Part shown: one piece after another, positions 46,038-59,764 of the stretch
How positions within the stretch are numbered: the stretch's first letter is position 1
Layout of the letters: every line of letters begins with the position of its first letter
NCBI GenBank assembly: GCA_015698045.1
Contig: BLAL01000191.1
Location: forward strand, 124,001-188,000
Source: Rhizophagus clarus
Lineage: Eukaryota > Glomeromycota > Glomeromycetes > Glomerales > Glomeraceae
Reading direction: 5' to 3'
DNA: 64,000 bases
Position numbers and translations under genes: made by a program
The notes under the pieces: generated by a model
Seen by the model: only the letters and a program-made list of their open reading frames with translations
Database searches by the model: none
Told to the model about the DNA's origin: nothing

Positions 46038-48559
46038 TTAATAAAAATAAAAATAATTCTTACGCCTTATCTTTGATTATATGTATTACAAATTCAAATA
46101 TGCTCTTTGAATTTTATTTTCAACATAATTGTGGTTATAAAAAGACGGTTATAAAAAAGTTTTATTAAGTTTACTTTATAAAAAAAATTTTTTTTTTTAA
46201 CCGAGCTTGATATTTACTTTCTAGAATTAGAAAAAAAAAAATTTTTTTTTTTTTAACCTAATTTGTATTCTTACTTTTTAATTTTTTACCGATTTTATTT
46301 TTGCCTTTTAGAAAAAGGAATTTTTTTTTTAACCGAATTTTGTGTTTTTGCCTTTTAGAAAAAAAGAATTTTTTTATTTTTAGAAAAGAAAGAATTTTTT
46401 TTTTTTTTTGGTATTTTTACTCTTAGGAAAAAAAAAAAGTAAACATTTTTGCTTGGCAGATTGCCGATTGATAATAATATTTTTTTTCAATTTGTTACCG
46501 AATTAGGAAACTGTTAAAAGAAACCCTTATTTGCTATTTGTAACTAGAATGAATGATGATATTAATCGTTGTAATCAGCGTGTTATCCGCAACATCAAAG
46601 TGATTATATTAATACTTTATCGGAAAAACAAACTTCCTTTTTTTCATTCTTTTTTTTAATCATTAGTGCAATAAACATTTACAAATCTCTCTCCTTTTTT
46701 TAAGATAATTGGTATAAAAAAGAATTTTAAGCGATTATACGTGAAATTTGAACAAGAATATTTAAAAATTAAAAAAAAATATAATAATTTGGAACTTGTT
46801 AAAAAAAAAAACGAAAAAATTAATTTTGTATTACAAAGATATTCACATTGTTCATTGTTTGCTTCCCATAAGAGAATATTAAAAAAAATTTTTGGTTGGT
46901 CAACATTTGGGATAGCAATTAAAAATTCAATAATTGCAAATTTGTACTAGTACGATAATGGTTAAATGGCTGAGTTGTGTACGTAAACCAGACATTTAAT
47001 TAATGTACGTTTTCGTTATTTTCATTATTTTACATCATTTTCATCATTTTCATTAATAAAAAGAAGATAAATTTTAGATGATGTATTTCTATAAGCGTAG
47101 GTAAAGTTATATTAATAATCTTATCGATAATAATCAAAACGAATAATAACCTGTTTAATAATTTATTATTTTTTTTTTTTTTTTCCAATGAATAATAATA
47201 TGAAACCGCCACATATCTAATTTTTTTATCCGTTAAGTGCTTTGATAATTTTGATAATATGCACAGACATGTTTATCGCTTATCTGTCAACATGTGTCTT
47301 TCATTAAACAGATAAAATCATCATCCCGTACATCCCGTACCTGTCCGTATGTTTAATCTGATGATCATCATTTACGTTAGAACAACCAACAAACCAGAGA
47401 TTACTCTATTATTTTTTCATATCTTTTGATTTTTTTTCTTATTTTCGATATTTACTTTTGATAAAATTATTAAGTTTTTATTTATTTATTTAAATTATTA
47501 ACCTATTTTAAGAAATTTTTTATTTTTTTTCTATCTTTTCTCAAAAAAAAAAAAAAAAATTTTTTTGTTAGATTTTAATGCGGTGTTTTGTGCGACAAAA
47601 TGAAGCTGCCACAGATCAGGTCATTTTGTCCAACCAGAATGACAAGAATTGACAGGTGTTAGGATGATCCTTTTTCTTTTGCAATATGAATATTCTGAAA
47701 TTATTTGAATGACATCGTAGTACAAGTTGCAAATTCGATGATTTCCTATCCAATCCATAGTCCCGCGTGTTCAATTTCTTATGTATTCATTGATACAAAA
47801 ATTTAATATTTGAATCTTGATAAAAATTCGTTCAGCCTGACATTGGGAATGGAAAATAAAGTTTTTGAAAAAAAAAGAAAAGAATACAATCGTTTCAAAC
47901 AATTGTTTTTCTCACGAAATGATTATGATAAATTAGAATGAACCTTTGATTGTTTCATCTATAAGTATTATTGATAAACGTACGATTCGTAGATAAAGAT
48001 TGAAAGATAAGGAAGATAAGGATGGATCGAGAAAAAATATTTTTGTTTTCCGTTGATATATTGATTGAAATATATGCGCGGGATTTATTTCCATGCATAT
48101 TGTCGTACGTAGAAAGTTAATTTATAAATTATTTTACATAAAATTTTTGATCGTATATGATCATCGTCTCAAGTTTGAAGCAATACGCACTTTATATGAA
48201 TATATATATATAATAATACACATTTTGAAACTTGAATTCTAAATCCTTTATGTTTTTTTAATGATTTTACTTTATTAATTTTAAATATAAATAAAAATAA
48301 ATAAAAAAGAAAAACAAACAATGAAAATAAAAATTCATCTTGCTAATCAGCAATCATGAATGAAGATCTTATCTATCGATAAAAGATGAAATAATTTTAA
48401 ATGAAAAATAAACCGAAAATCCTTTGAAATTTTGTGATGATGAGATAAATAATTTTAGATAATATATAATGAATTAATTACAAATGATTAATATTAATTT
48501 TTAATATAATCAGAAATTTTTAAAAGGATAATTTCTCCGTATTCAGAAATGTCTGTATG
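46038..48559. other. AT-rich spacer with a possible family relic near 47050
   Basis: A minus-strand LSSFY-stop reading at about 47050-47075 sits where a family tail would end, but nothing upstream matches. An ORF at 46741-46950 (KIKKKYNNLELVKKKNEKIN, then YSHCSLFASHKRILKKIFGW) is basic and of unknown status. Otherwise homopolymer tracts. Confidence 0.3.
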
Positions 48560-48799
48560 TTAAAATGAATAACCATTGAAAAACTCATTTACAAAAGGTT
48601 TGTCCGATGTTTGTGGAGGCAATTTTTCTAAAGAATCGATAAGAAAATTTTGTCGTGAATCATCATTATTATTGTTTGATAACATCGGAAATTGTCGTCT
48701 TCGACGAATATTATTTCGTCTTGAAGAATTTCGTATTTGATTGGAATTGCACATTTGATTGGATATGATATTCCTTCTTCGACTTACGTTTGCACACAT
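48560..48799 (-). CDS. Arg-rich microprotein 6 (79 aa, NGYSF tail)
   Basis: Longest member: MCANVSRRRNIISNQMCNSN, RNSSRRNNIRRRRQFPMLSN, then SRQNFLIDSLEKLPPQTSDK and PFVNEFFNGYSF. Here the tail lacks the final Tyr but the stop falls within one codon of the sisters. Two Cys near the start are not shared. TATAAATAAA at 48841-48850 is about 42 bases upstream of the ATG. The duplicated Ser/Asn-Arg leader may be an expansion. Confidence 0.65.
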   Translation of the reverse strand: MCANVSRRRNIISNQMCNSNQIRNSSRRNNIRRRRQFPMLSNNNNDDSRQNFLIDSLEKLPPQTSDKPFVNEFFNGYSF

Positions 48800-50780
48800 T
48801 TTCTGAAATCTTATATATTTAATTTAATTTTAATTATTGTTTTATTTATATGTGGGTTATTTAATTTAATTATTTAATTTCTAAAAAACGATATCTTGAA
48901 GATGATGAAAAAAATATATTTTGAAAGAATTTTTGAGGAATTTGAGTTATTTCTTTTATGATAAATTTCATTTCCGATTTAATTTCTAACTTAAATTCGT
49001 TAAGCATTTATTTATAAAAAATGTGTCATTCAAGTGATCGGCATGAGGTCAATTATTGGTTGAATATTTGAAATCAAATTTATTGTCAACAACGCTTATA
49101 TACTTTCATAATGATATATACTAAATAATATATATGTATATATTTGGTATTAACGTGTGATTTTATCATTTTTTTTTTTTTTTTTTTTTTTAATACAAAT
49201 ATTATATATAAAGCACGGCAGCAATCAATCTTTCTTATCTCCCTACTTCCTTTCTCCTCTTTAACTTAATAACTAGAAACCTTAACCACACCAACTAGGT
49301 TAGGACGTACATTAAGTATTTTTATTTGATTGTAAAGTCCGTACATAATTTGATAACACTTCTTAAATATATATATAAAACATAAAAATTTACTAAAACA
49401 TATTTTTTCTTTTTTGGAGAGGCGAGAAATCGCGTTATTTTGTTTAATAGATTTAATAGAGGAATTATACCTATACTACTCTATCCAATACATACAACCT
49501 ACCCATATACCCGATACAATCCTTCGATTTACACTAATAATAATTTAGATAATATTTAATGACTCAAACAACTTTTATAAAAAAATTCTATTTTAATGTT
49601 ATTTTATTTAATCATATTCGCTTTCTAATGATATTTCTATGCGGGTGAGAACTTAGGATTTGATTATTCTACGTGTAGTAATTCAAGTTTCGCAAACGTG
49701 TCATTATCAAGTGATCAAAAGATAATTTTGATTATGAATGTAAAATTGTGATATTTGATCTCTGTAAACATTTAGGAAATATGAATATTATGCGCGGGGA
49801 ATAATTTGAGTATTATTCTTGGATATAGAGTATTGTCAACAAGGTGTAAACGGCACTATACGGTAACGGAAATTTTGAAATAGATGAATTTATTAGATAT
49901 ACTCAACTAATGCAAAACGAGGTTATGTACTATCTCAAGCGGATTCGGTGCAATGAAATGTGATGCACACTAATAAACAAGTTAACTAAAGCGATTAGAT
50001 AATTCCCAGAACATGAATCAAGAGTTTGTAAATCAAATTAAAATATAATATCTGAGTTTTTTCTGCTTAATTGTTCATACATCCATCGTATATCTGCGTT
50101 TTTATCTTGATAACGCTATTTCTCTGCATTCATCAGCGTTCAATTACAAATTGTTGCGGCGTCCAATCAATTATCTACATACGTAATTAAGTTCAACTGT
50201 AACAAAATAGGGACCGATAATATTCATATGATTTATTTTAAATTGGAATAAGTCCTTCACGCGAATGACAAAGTTCAATCCGTTACAAGGAAGGAAATTT
50301 TCATAAAGACCGATAAAAAATTTCCAAATGATACTAAATAAACAATTGAAATAACTATTAATACGGAAAATCTCGGGTTTTATTTTATATGGTTTATAAT
50401 ACTTACTTTGATCTACAACCTCTTGACCCATGTTCTAAGAATACCTAACCACTTTAATCATACTTGCGAGGTTAGTGCTTCCCCTTGTTTGTCAGTACAT
50501 CCACTTAAGATAGTACATAACTTCGTTTAGCAATTAGTAAAGTATATCTAATAAATAAATTCATCTATTTCAGAATTCCCCAGTTGTAATACCCCAATTT
50601 TTGCATTATGACGTATAAGTTCGATTAAAGTTGGAGCGTTCGTTGTTTAAAAATCACGCTTATACTAAAGGGGGACTGATTAGCGCTTTTTTAGCGTTAT
50701 TGAGATTTGAGGGCTTTTAATTACTATGTAAACGGTAATGATTGATATCGTATACAATAAGGTAAGAAGAATGTATGGTG
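48800..50780. other. AT-rich spacer
   Basis: Contains T26-like tract near 49170 and no supported gene; the minus-strand ORF at 50171-50431 has no recognisable features. Confidence 0.35.
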
Positions 50781-50784
50781 TCAA

Positions 50785-50930
50785 AATAAATGTTGTTAAA
50801 CGTCGTTAAATATCGATAAATGTCGATAAATGTCAATAAATGTCGATAAATGTTGATAAATGTCGTTAAATGTCGCTAAATTCGTTAAGTGTCGTTAAAT
50901 GTCATTAAATATCGTAAAAGTTAAATAACA
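50785..50930. repeat. 11-bp minisatellite AAATGTCGWTA
   Basis: About 13 units such as AAATGTCGATA and AAATGTCGTTA, with drift at both edges. Confidence 0.85.
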
Positions 50931-52781
50931 TTAAATATAATAAATTCTCTAAATTTCATTGAATTGCAAGAAAAGGGGGATATTTAATAAAAGAAAGTTG
51001 TTATGCGCATTATTTCATTTTTTTTTTTTTTTCGTAAAAAGATTGTTTTAATTATTTTTTCCTTCAATATGAGAAATGAAACAGGAAGGGTTTATATAAT
51101 TCATGATTAACAAATTCGGAACAAAAATTTAAAATATAAATAAGAACAATAAGTATATAAAATAACTTTCTTGATCTTTTCTTAAATAAAATCATTTGTT
51201 TACAAGTTTAACATGTGAATAATGAAATCAGCACGATTCTTATTCGTGTTATATTTGCATAATGTTTATATAATCTATATTATATAATCTAAATGATGAA
51301 AAAGTTAGAATAACATACAATTGGTAAAATACTTGAATGAGGTTTACTGAACAGGAAAATATTAAATATTTTCAAACAAGGAACGATTAAATGATCATAT
51401 GAATAATGAGATTAACTAATAAAATAATAACTTGTCATTATTTACTTAAAAAATTCCGAAATTTTCTAATAATATCGAATAACAGTAAAATCGACCATAA
51501 AATTTATTATCACGTGACAAATTGAATTCGAATTAAGTAAAGTATACTATAGACTAAGTATCGTGTTACGTACGTACGTACGGCGTAAAAGTATATAAGG
51601 TTTTAACTGGGGCTCCATAATTTTAAATTTTCAATTGTATTTCTTCATATTAAGCTGCATATGTGATAAACTTTGATGCTTATCACAATATACGGTAACC
51701 TATTCTTTGTATTCTTCAATCAAACACCATTAAGATAACGCATTCTCCTACAATTAATTACAAATAATAAATTAAAAAAGAAATATGAAATGAGCTGATG
51801 TTAAAGAGGAATATTTTTTTTTTCTAAATATTTTGGGCGTAAACAAGCGGAAGGCGTTAACCTATACATTTATTTGGTAAACAAATCTGTCGTCCGTTGT
51901 TCTCCGCTACGATTCATTTTTTTTATTATTTATGTCCGATCTCATATTTATACTCAATTATAAGCGCGTAACCTGTTTCCTTGGCAGAAGTTCATTTATC
52001 CATAAAAAATTTGTTCCGAAAATACAATTTTTTAAAAAATAAGTGGTCTTTGGTGACGAGTTTTGGTGAAACACGTTCATTATAATGAGCCTGCATCGAC
52101 TTTTGTTCAATGACGCAAAAAAGATCCTGAAAATCATAATTACCAATAATCGGGTAATTTTTTTAGTTGATCCACTCGATCGGATAAAATAATTTAAACC
52201 TTAAAAGGACAAATATTCTGCAATCTGCCAAATTATGAACAATGTAGAAGGCGTATTGAAAAAATAAGGGGATACTAAAAAAAAAAAAAAAAAGGAAAAA
52301 GAAAAAAGATAATTTTTTTTTTTTTTATGGAATTTTCTTTATTTATATCAAATCATATTATTATTATTATTTAATAATGATTTTTTGTGAAAAAATCCGA
52401 CCAATCAAAAAAAAAAAAAAAATGCAACAATTTTTTGAACAAAAAGTGATATAATAAATAATAAGAAGAATAGAAAAAAAAATTAAACTAGTCAAGAAGT
52501 CAAGATTTTTCAGGAAAAAGTTTTTTAAAAAAAGTTTGTTTGGTAAATAGAAGAATTTTCCGAATGTATTACCTGTTTTGATCATAAAGTCTACTTGTTA
52601 TAAATATGTTATGTTAATTAAGGAAATTTGGAGAAATTTAAATATATATAATTAATTAATTAATAGCCGATAGTAAATAAATATAAATATTTACTAATCT
52701 GCATCCGACATATCCCACGCCAAGGATGTCACGCACGAATATTATTATCATTATAAATTTCCAATAACATTTAATATATTT
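50931..52781. other. AT-rich spacer
   Basis: No supported feature; ORFs here (51958-52146, 52367-52585) lack recognisable content. Confidence 0.35.
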
Positions 52782-52891
52782 TTAATTAAATGTTGACAAT
52801 TGCTTGGTAAATTCATCATCTATTATTTGTGGAAGTGAAGTCGTCGTCTTCTTCGATTAATAGCATTATTATTCCCATTTCGAGAAAACAT
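52782..52891 (-). pseudogene. Broken member 7 of the microprotein family (internal deletion)
   Basis: ATG at 52891: MFSRNGNNNAINRRRRRLH, matching the leader and Arg run of members 2 and 4. The frame then stops at 52823-52825. In the next frame the sequence continues as LPQIIDDEFTKQLSTFN, stop at 52782-52784, which matches the LPPQ-DEF-QL tail. The middle (about 25 residues including TLRRI) is deleted, and the deletion changed the frame. CTATATAAATC at 52945-52955 remains. A decayed sister in the same orientation supports birth and death of a tandem family. Confidence 0.6.
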
Positions 52892-55240
52892 TGTATTATA
52901 AATGCTTGTAAATAAAATGCAATTGCAGCTTAGAAAATTTCAAAGATTTATATAGTTTAATAAACCGGGACTTCAAGAGACAGCCATTTAAGAATTTGAC
53001 AATGTAGTGAGAACAATATGGACTTTTAATTATTGGTCTTTAAATCAATAAGGTTTTTTTGAAAAAAAAATTTTCATGTGAAATAATAATGATATCTCCT
53101 AATTTTTACAATTATATTAACTTGTAAAGATATAATACAGTACAGTACAATAATAAATATTACACAATGTTAATATTTTTATATGCATAAGTAAAAGATT
53201 TACCAAATAAAGGATTTGTTTGTGAATCTATGATTATAAAAGCATGGATGGGTCATTGTGTGGAGATATAGCAGGTAAAAAATTTAAGGTTTCAAACAAT
53301 CATCCCCGCCGCCCACCCACTCATGATTCTTTTCCGGAGTTTGTATTTATTATCCTTTTTTTAATTAACTTGTCAAAATTTACTTACCTTTTACATTTTT
53401 TTTAATGTGGCGCAAGGTTACGATCTCATGTGTTTACATATTTTCTAGGATAATATTATTTGCTTTACTTGCTTTTATAATCAATTGACATCATTTATGT
53501 AAATCTGATTATCATCGCTTTGTTAATTATAAATTTTTCTGGCGTATTCGGTAAACGAATACCGGTTCACATAGCCGTTCATTATAATTTTTGGTTCTTT
53601 CCGACTTTTGTCGTTTCCGAAACTTTAATTTCATTGATTACTAATAATAAGTCACAAACCATATGATAAAAGTACATTATCACGGCTCTTTTGTATTATT
53701 CAAGAAACCTTTTAAAAATTTGAATCATATGCGCATACTTGTATATTATACTTAAGTATTATACTTGAAATATTCATATTTCATAAAAAAAGTTAACATG
53801 GTAATAAAAAAAGAATATATTTTTGTATTTATAATATATAAATGTCCGACATTTTTTTTTTTTTTTTTTTGATCGTCTTTATTATGAACATTGATTGTCA
53901 TTTTTTTTTTTTTACCGGTAGATCCTATCGACTTTCAAATTTTTTTTTTTTTTACCAGCCATGAATTCTACACGTGTATATAGAGTGAAAGGCTGTCATA
54001 TTACTGTCATGTTGAATGACTTCATTTTTTATTATTATTAAAACCTGAGATATAAAGAGATTGTATATAATACAGTATATATGCATACTTTACAGTAATA
54101 CTATACGCATATTATTGATACTATACTATACATACATAACAATTAAGAACTCTATAAAAAAAAAAATTAAGAAAAAAAAAAAAATGAATGAACAATATTA
54201 AAATCTACAATGATAATATTTCATTTTAAAATAGTATTTGTAAAGTGTATATATATATATATATGTATATATATAATGTACCTTGAGTTGCATCAGCCAG
54301 CAGAATGCATTAAAATGAATACTTTTTTCTCCCCATATAAGTAATATCAAGTGAATTATTTCTTTAACATGTGAATTAATGAAAAAAATATGGTCAATAG
54401 CCCGCATAAAAAAAAAAAAATAAAAATAAAAATAAATAAAAAAAATAAAATAAAAAAATAAATAAATAAAAAATAAATAAGTAATAAAAAGGAGTTCCAA
54501 ATATTTATATGTTTATATAGAAAAATTTAAAAGATTTCTATTGCTCTAACCGAACAGGAATAAATTCAAAGAAAAAAAAAAAACCTCATTCTCATGAGAA
54601 AATTTTTTTACGAATTATCAATAGATTTATTTTTATCAGAGAGATAAAAAAAAATTTTACCTGAAAAAAAAGTGTATTGTTAAAGATAACAATGTTTATT
54701 GTATGAAATCATTGAATTTCAATTTTGAATTACGTATTCAAACGGCATCTTCCTCTTTAGTGTTTTGCAGAAGTGCTAACAAAAAGTTTACATGCCTATT
54801 GTATGATTGTAGCATAAGGCGAATTACTTTGTCAATTAAAAATTTGATCCGAATATTTTTAAATTTGAATAATAAAGTATATGCTGTAAGATAAGGTTTC
54901 AAAGTTCATGCAGGTTTAATGAATATTTTTGGGGTATTAATCACATGATTGTGAAAATTCTGGCCGAGCACCATAAAGTTATATTATTATATAATTTCAG
55001 AAGAAAGTAGCATAAAGCCGTAGTTAATATTTGATATGCATTACAGAAGGTACGAAATTTTCCTTTAAAAAAAGTTACGCAGATTCACAAATATAACGGA
55101 ATTATTCAAATAAATGTTAAAAAGGTCATCAAACTTTATTAAAAAAATACATAAGGTTAGAAATTAAAATAAACAAGGGTAAAAACACAAGGGTTAGAAA
55201 TGAAAAATACATAGGGGTTTGAAATACATAAGGGTTAGAA
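52892..55240. other. AT-rich spacer with (TA)n and A-rich tracts
   Basis: (TA)n at about 54246-54275 and an A-rich AAATAAAAATAAATAA tract at 54410-54485. A 63-residue plus-strand ORF (54703-54894; RIQTASSSLVFCRSANKKFT) has unclear status. Confidence 0.35.
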
Positions 55241-55254
55241 ATGGATTAAATAAT

Positions 55255-55420
55255 TACAACACTACAAACAATAAAAATAAAGAAAAGGGCAACACTACAA
55301 ATAATAAAATAAAGAAAAGGCAATACTACAAATAATAAAATAAAGAAAAGGCAATACTACAAATAATAAAATAAAGATAAGGGCAATACTACAAATGATA
55401 AATAAAAAAAAAAAAGCTAC
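55255..55420. repeat. Minisatellite, unit about 33 bp, 3' of microprotein 8
   Basis: Five units of GGCAATACTACAAATAATAA plus AATAAAGAAAA, nearly identical in the middle three. Confidence 0.9.
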
Positions 55421-55852
55421 GCTACAAATAATAAAAATATAATGTACAGATAATATACACATGTGACATGTTAAAATGATATAATGATATAATGATTTGA
55501 GATTAGATAAACTAAATTTCGAACTTTCAGATGTCATTTGGCGTTTCAATTGGTTTGACATATTTGAAATCTTGTGACTTAGTATGCGGTGAATCAAGAC
55601 GCGCATGTAAAATGCATGTTATTAAAAATTATTAATTCCGCTATTCTATAATTATCATAAAAATTCCATAGTGTTTAGTTGATATAATTAGAAATGAAAA
55701 ATAGTTCACTCGTAGTTAACTTAGATGTAATGCTTAAATGAAAGAAATTGATATGAAACATGAAATATGATAAGAAAAGATTTGATTTTTTTTTTTTTGC
55801 TAAAGATCATATGATAAATTATATACATGCAATCTGCTGGAAATATAAATTT

Positions 55853-56038
55853 TCAATAGAAGGGACAACCGTCGAACAGTATTTTTGCAAATTCATTATC
55901 TGTATTCTGTGGAGGCATATATTGCATTCTTCTTAAAGTTACGGTATTATTTATTAAATTTAGTCGTCTATTTCGTCGGATCAACCACCTTCTTCTACTA
56001 ACAATATTATTATTACGATCCGAAGTTACAGAAGCCAT
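55853..56038 (-). CDS. Arg-rich SSFY-tail microprotein 8 (61 aa)
   Basis: ATG at 56038: MASVTSDRNNNIVSRRRWLI, RRNRRLNLINNTVTLRRMQY, then MPPQNTDNEF and AKILFDGCPFY. Near-perfect TLRRM-MPPQNT-x-x-EF core; GCPFY replaces GSPFY. TATATAAACAG at 56137-56148 is a possible promoter about 100 bases upstream. The leader is Asn-rich like the MFS/MFD leaders. Confidence 0.7.
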   Translation of the reverse strand: MASVTSDRNNNIVSRRRWLIRRNRRLNLINNTVTLRRMQYMPPQNTDNEFAKILFDGCPFY

Positions 56039-56240
56039 TTGTTTTTTTGTATAATATACGGTATATAATAGGTTTTGAAGAATAGAAAAGCAGATGACTT
56101 TTGCTGATATTCTTTTTTTTTTTCGAAAAAAGAAGACTGTTTATATATCTTCCAATTAATGTAAGTTGCGTCATCATCAAAATTTGAGAATAAATCTGAG
56201 AATAATAAGAGAGAATAAAACAATTTGTAATTACTTTCAT

Positions 56241-58160
56241 AATTATGCGTAATTTATTTTTTCAGATTAACCGTACAGGGAAACAAAAACCCAAACAGGT
56301 ACTGCGTATATACGCTGGGCGGGAATTTTTAATATGCGCATTTACTCCGCAATTTTGAGTCAGAATTTTTTTTTTAAGAAATGATGATTAATCTTATCCG
56401 ATAAAAATATCCGATTTTTTTTTTTTATCAAAGCTTTTCCACATTACACTAAATAATCTATTTATTCTACAAAAAATTTAAAATGTTACACAGATGGACA
56501 TATAAATCTTCATTCATTATCGGATTTTCACCACCGAAATAAAAAAACTTGTTTTAGTAAAATGGAAGAAAACATCTTTATTGTTTTTATTTATCGAATA
56601 CTTCATCCTGCCTTTTATTTATTTATTTATTTATTTTGTTTGACTCAAGATGATTTTAAAACAATAAACATGACCAATATATTGTCGATGATTTCAGTAA
56701 TTCAGTTGCAGGGACGGCATTCGTATGGCAATGACATAAAAATCCGAGTATGGAGAAAATAAATAAACGGTAAATTTAATTATACTATATTGTATTTTTT
56801 TTACATATAGTATCTGTATGCAAGAATAGCAAACGTTGCTAGTGAAATTTCCTTTTGAGAATGATTATCGTGATTATCAATGTACCGAAAGCGCGCGCGT
56901 TTAAAATACAGTATCATATGAGTGAGAGATGTTTTTTTCAAATACTGAAAAAGCGTGTGTGGCTTATGAAAATGCAATGCAATTTTTCGCGACAAAAACT
57001 GATATGCAGTATTTTATTCTACGTTCGAATTCGGATGTCGATTAATCTTCTTAATATCTAGTTCGAAGATGATCTCAATTACTTTTTTTTCAATATTTAC
57101 ATTCTTACAGAAAAAAAAAAAAAAATAACAGCGGTATAAAGCTCCGATTGAAAAAAGATCAGCAATTATGCATCATGCCGTGTTAGGAGCTTAATCTTGA
57201 TTAATAATCATTCTTTTATTGTATATTCTTTTTATTTTTACCTAATTTTTCTTTTTGTAGCCTCATTGTGTAACCACTTTTCGTCTTAAATATATATATT
57301 AATTGGCTGATAGATCGACTAACAAATCATTTAGTTTTGTACCGAATTTAAACTTTTCTTTACGACTAAAAATGTCATTATTAAAATCTTATGTAATAAT
57401 AGATCTCGTAAATCTATTTTAAAGTCATTCAATTATTTATTTTAAAATGTGAGAAGTTGAATTCTTTTTTAAGAAAAATTTGCCACAATAAGCAAATCTA
57501 TGTATTATTGTACGTCAGACATAATTTTTAAATTTCTTCATGCGGAAATTTTGTTCCTAAAAAGTTCAAGAAGAAAATTTATAAATTATTATTTGCATAT
57601 TTGTACAAGATTTACTTAAATTACAATTAAGAGATCACGGTTTGTTGTTTAATTTTTACCTCAATGAAAGCTGTATTGACAATATATAAGCTTAAATAAA
57701 TTGAAAACAATATGTTAAACGTTTTCATTATTTATTCCCCCATAAAATTTTAAAAATCTTTTGTCTCGTATTTATAGTAAAATTGTAGTATATGTATTTT
57801 AAATTTCATTGTATATTAAAAGTATGTATGATCATTGATATCATGATTTTTATTTTTAACAATCAAAGTTTTACGAATATTATTTAATTTAACAAAGTGA
57901 ATCATTATATAATTGGTTAAGAAGAAAAAAAAGCTTTTTTTTTTGGAGGGGTTTTCTCTTGTAACACTTTCTTTTATTGTATCACTACTTTAATTTATTT
58001 TGACAATGACCGAGAAAACATGTTACACATCGATTCAGGTATGGATAATCTAAATCAGTTTTCTGTCGATCATTAGGTGTTACGAGTGAATTTATCATAA
58101 AAAAGAAATTCTCTAAAATTATTAATGAATATGTCCATTGAATTATCTTTAATTGTATAC
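56241..58160. other. AT-rich spacer
   Basis: ORFs at 56562-56762 and 56801-57061 overlap on both strands and lack domains. Nothing else supported. Confidence 0.35.
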
Positions 58161-58162
58161 TA

Positions 58163-58398
58163 CCCCAGTCGCACCGACAAAAATTTCGCAGTCACGTGAT
58201 TATGGCCCGCATTACGGAATTATGCACTAACACGTGAAAGTGTCCGGTGACAAATAACTTGTGACAAATAAATTTTCGCCTACTCGAAAAAAACTGTCCC
58301 TCAGATAAATATAAACAATGAAACGAGGAAGGTGTGACGGACGTGAAGATTAAAATCGCAGTCACGTGACTGAGAAATTTTTGTCGGTGCGACTGGGC
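58163..58398. mobile_element. Tc1-type (Stowaway-like) MITE, 236 bp
   Basis: CCCAGTCGCACCGACAAAAA at the left end is mirrored exactly at the right end; the match continues into TTTCGCAGTCACGTGA (TTTCTCAGTCACGTGA on the other side). TA flanks it at 58161-58162 and 58399-58400. It is non-coding and GC-rich at its ends, unlike the region. Confidence 0.85.
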
Positions 58399-58400
58399 TA

Positions 58401-59725
58401 GTTAGCTAGTACACTACTGTATATATTTCTGTGCCTTCTGTGCCTAAAAATATTCTTTTATTTTAAAATGAATGAATGTTCTAAAACTTTGCTCCGATTT
58501 AAACGAATCGATGATCGACTGATCGTGTCTATTCAGCCGACAAAATAAATAATTTATTAATAAACAATTTTTTAAACCATTAAAAATAAACCTTATGATT
58601 TGTAAAGAAATCTTGTTGATATTTAAACAAATTTGTGCGTATCGTGATGGATTTCTCGTTCATGACTTTCATAGCGTGTCGGTTAAATTAATTTTGATGT
58701 TTGATAATTGAGCAAAACCTGTTTTTGATTCAAAATAAATACTTTGCTAGATCCTCAACTATTAGTCACGTGACTAAAATTTTAATTTATAAGTTTAACA
58801 ACTGATAATTGGCCCGTTAGATGCTCAGGATCATTCAAATTGTCACGTGCGCCTGACAGAAACACATTTTTCTTTTCGAACATCATTGATAGTAAAAAGT
58901 AATACGACCTCCGGTCTTAACATAAATAAATAAATAAAGATAGTAAAAAGATATTATGAGCGGGTATGTATATCACCACTAAATTATACAAACCATATTT
59001 TTCAAGAACATTAAATAATATTAACTCATCATGCAGCGATCATAGAAGACAAAGCATAGTTCGTTGGATTTACCAAGCCAAATCGTGTTACACAAAATCG
59101 TGTTACTAGTTTAAGATCCATAAATATCGACACGAGAGATGAAAAACTGAACACCCATTCGATTATCCAACAAACTGTGATTTGTTTTCCTACGGACACT
59201 GTATGATAAGTTACGTAGTTCAAACATTCTTGAAAAAGATTTCTAAATACTTTGTATTAAATGAAACATAAGTTTGATCAATTTACTTGTAAAATTAATT
59301 TTCATCTTTATGATTGGACCAATATCAAAAAATTTTTACGATGATCACCGTTGGGGTACTATGTACAGTACTTCAAATAAAGAAAGATAAGTATTAAATA
59401 ATTAACAACATGATTGATTATCTTAATGAAGAGCCGTCACGCATATTTATCACATTAAAAAGATCGTCTATAGTTTCCTACGGAAGAGGAATACCATAGT
59501 AGTGGATATTTTATTTACTATTATATATCTTATAGTATTATTATCATGTACTATTATACTAAAAATACATTTTTAATTTATCGATAAATTGAATTATATT
59601 TGAAATCTATTCATACAGTAGATACAGACGCTATAAAATTATATTTCCTATAATTACTTAAAAACGAAAAAACTAAATAAAATCGTTCGATCGAAATTGC
59701 GCCAAACTATTAATTTCACGGAAGG
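58401..59725. other. AT-rich spacer with several CACGTG sites
   Basis: AGTCACGTGACT at about 58767-58778 and TCACGTGC at about 58842 recall the ends of the MITE. No gene supported. Confidence 0.4.
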
Positions 59726-59764
59726 ATGTTACGTTTGTTAATCGATTTGATTTCTCTGTATTAT

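Noticed and set aside
47030-47212. Tenth microprotein gene
   Set aside because: Only an LSSFY-stop reading is present; the Arg run and the LPPQ motif are missing and a stop lies just upstream.
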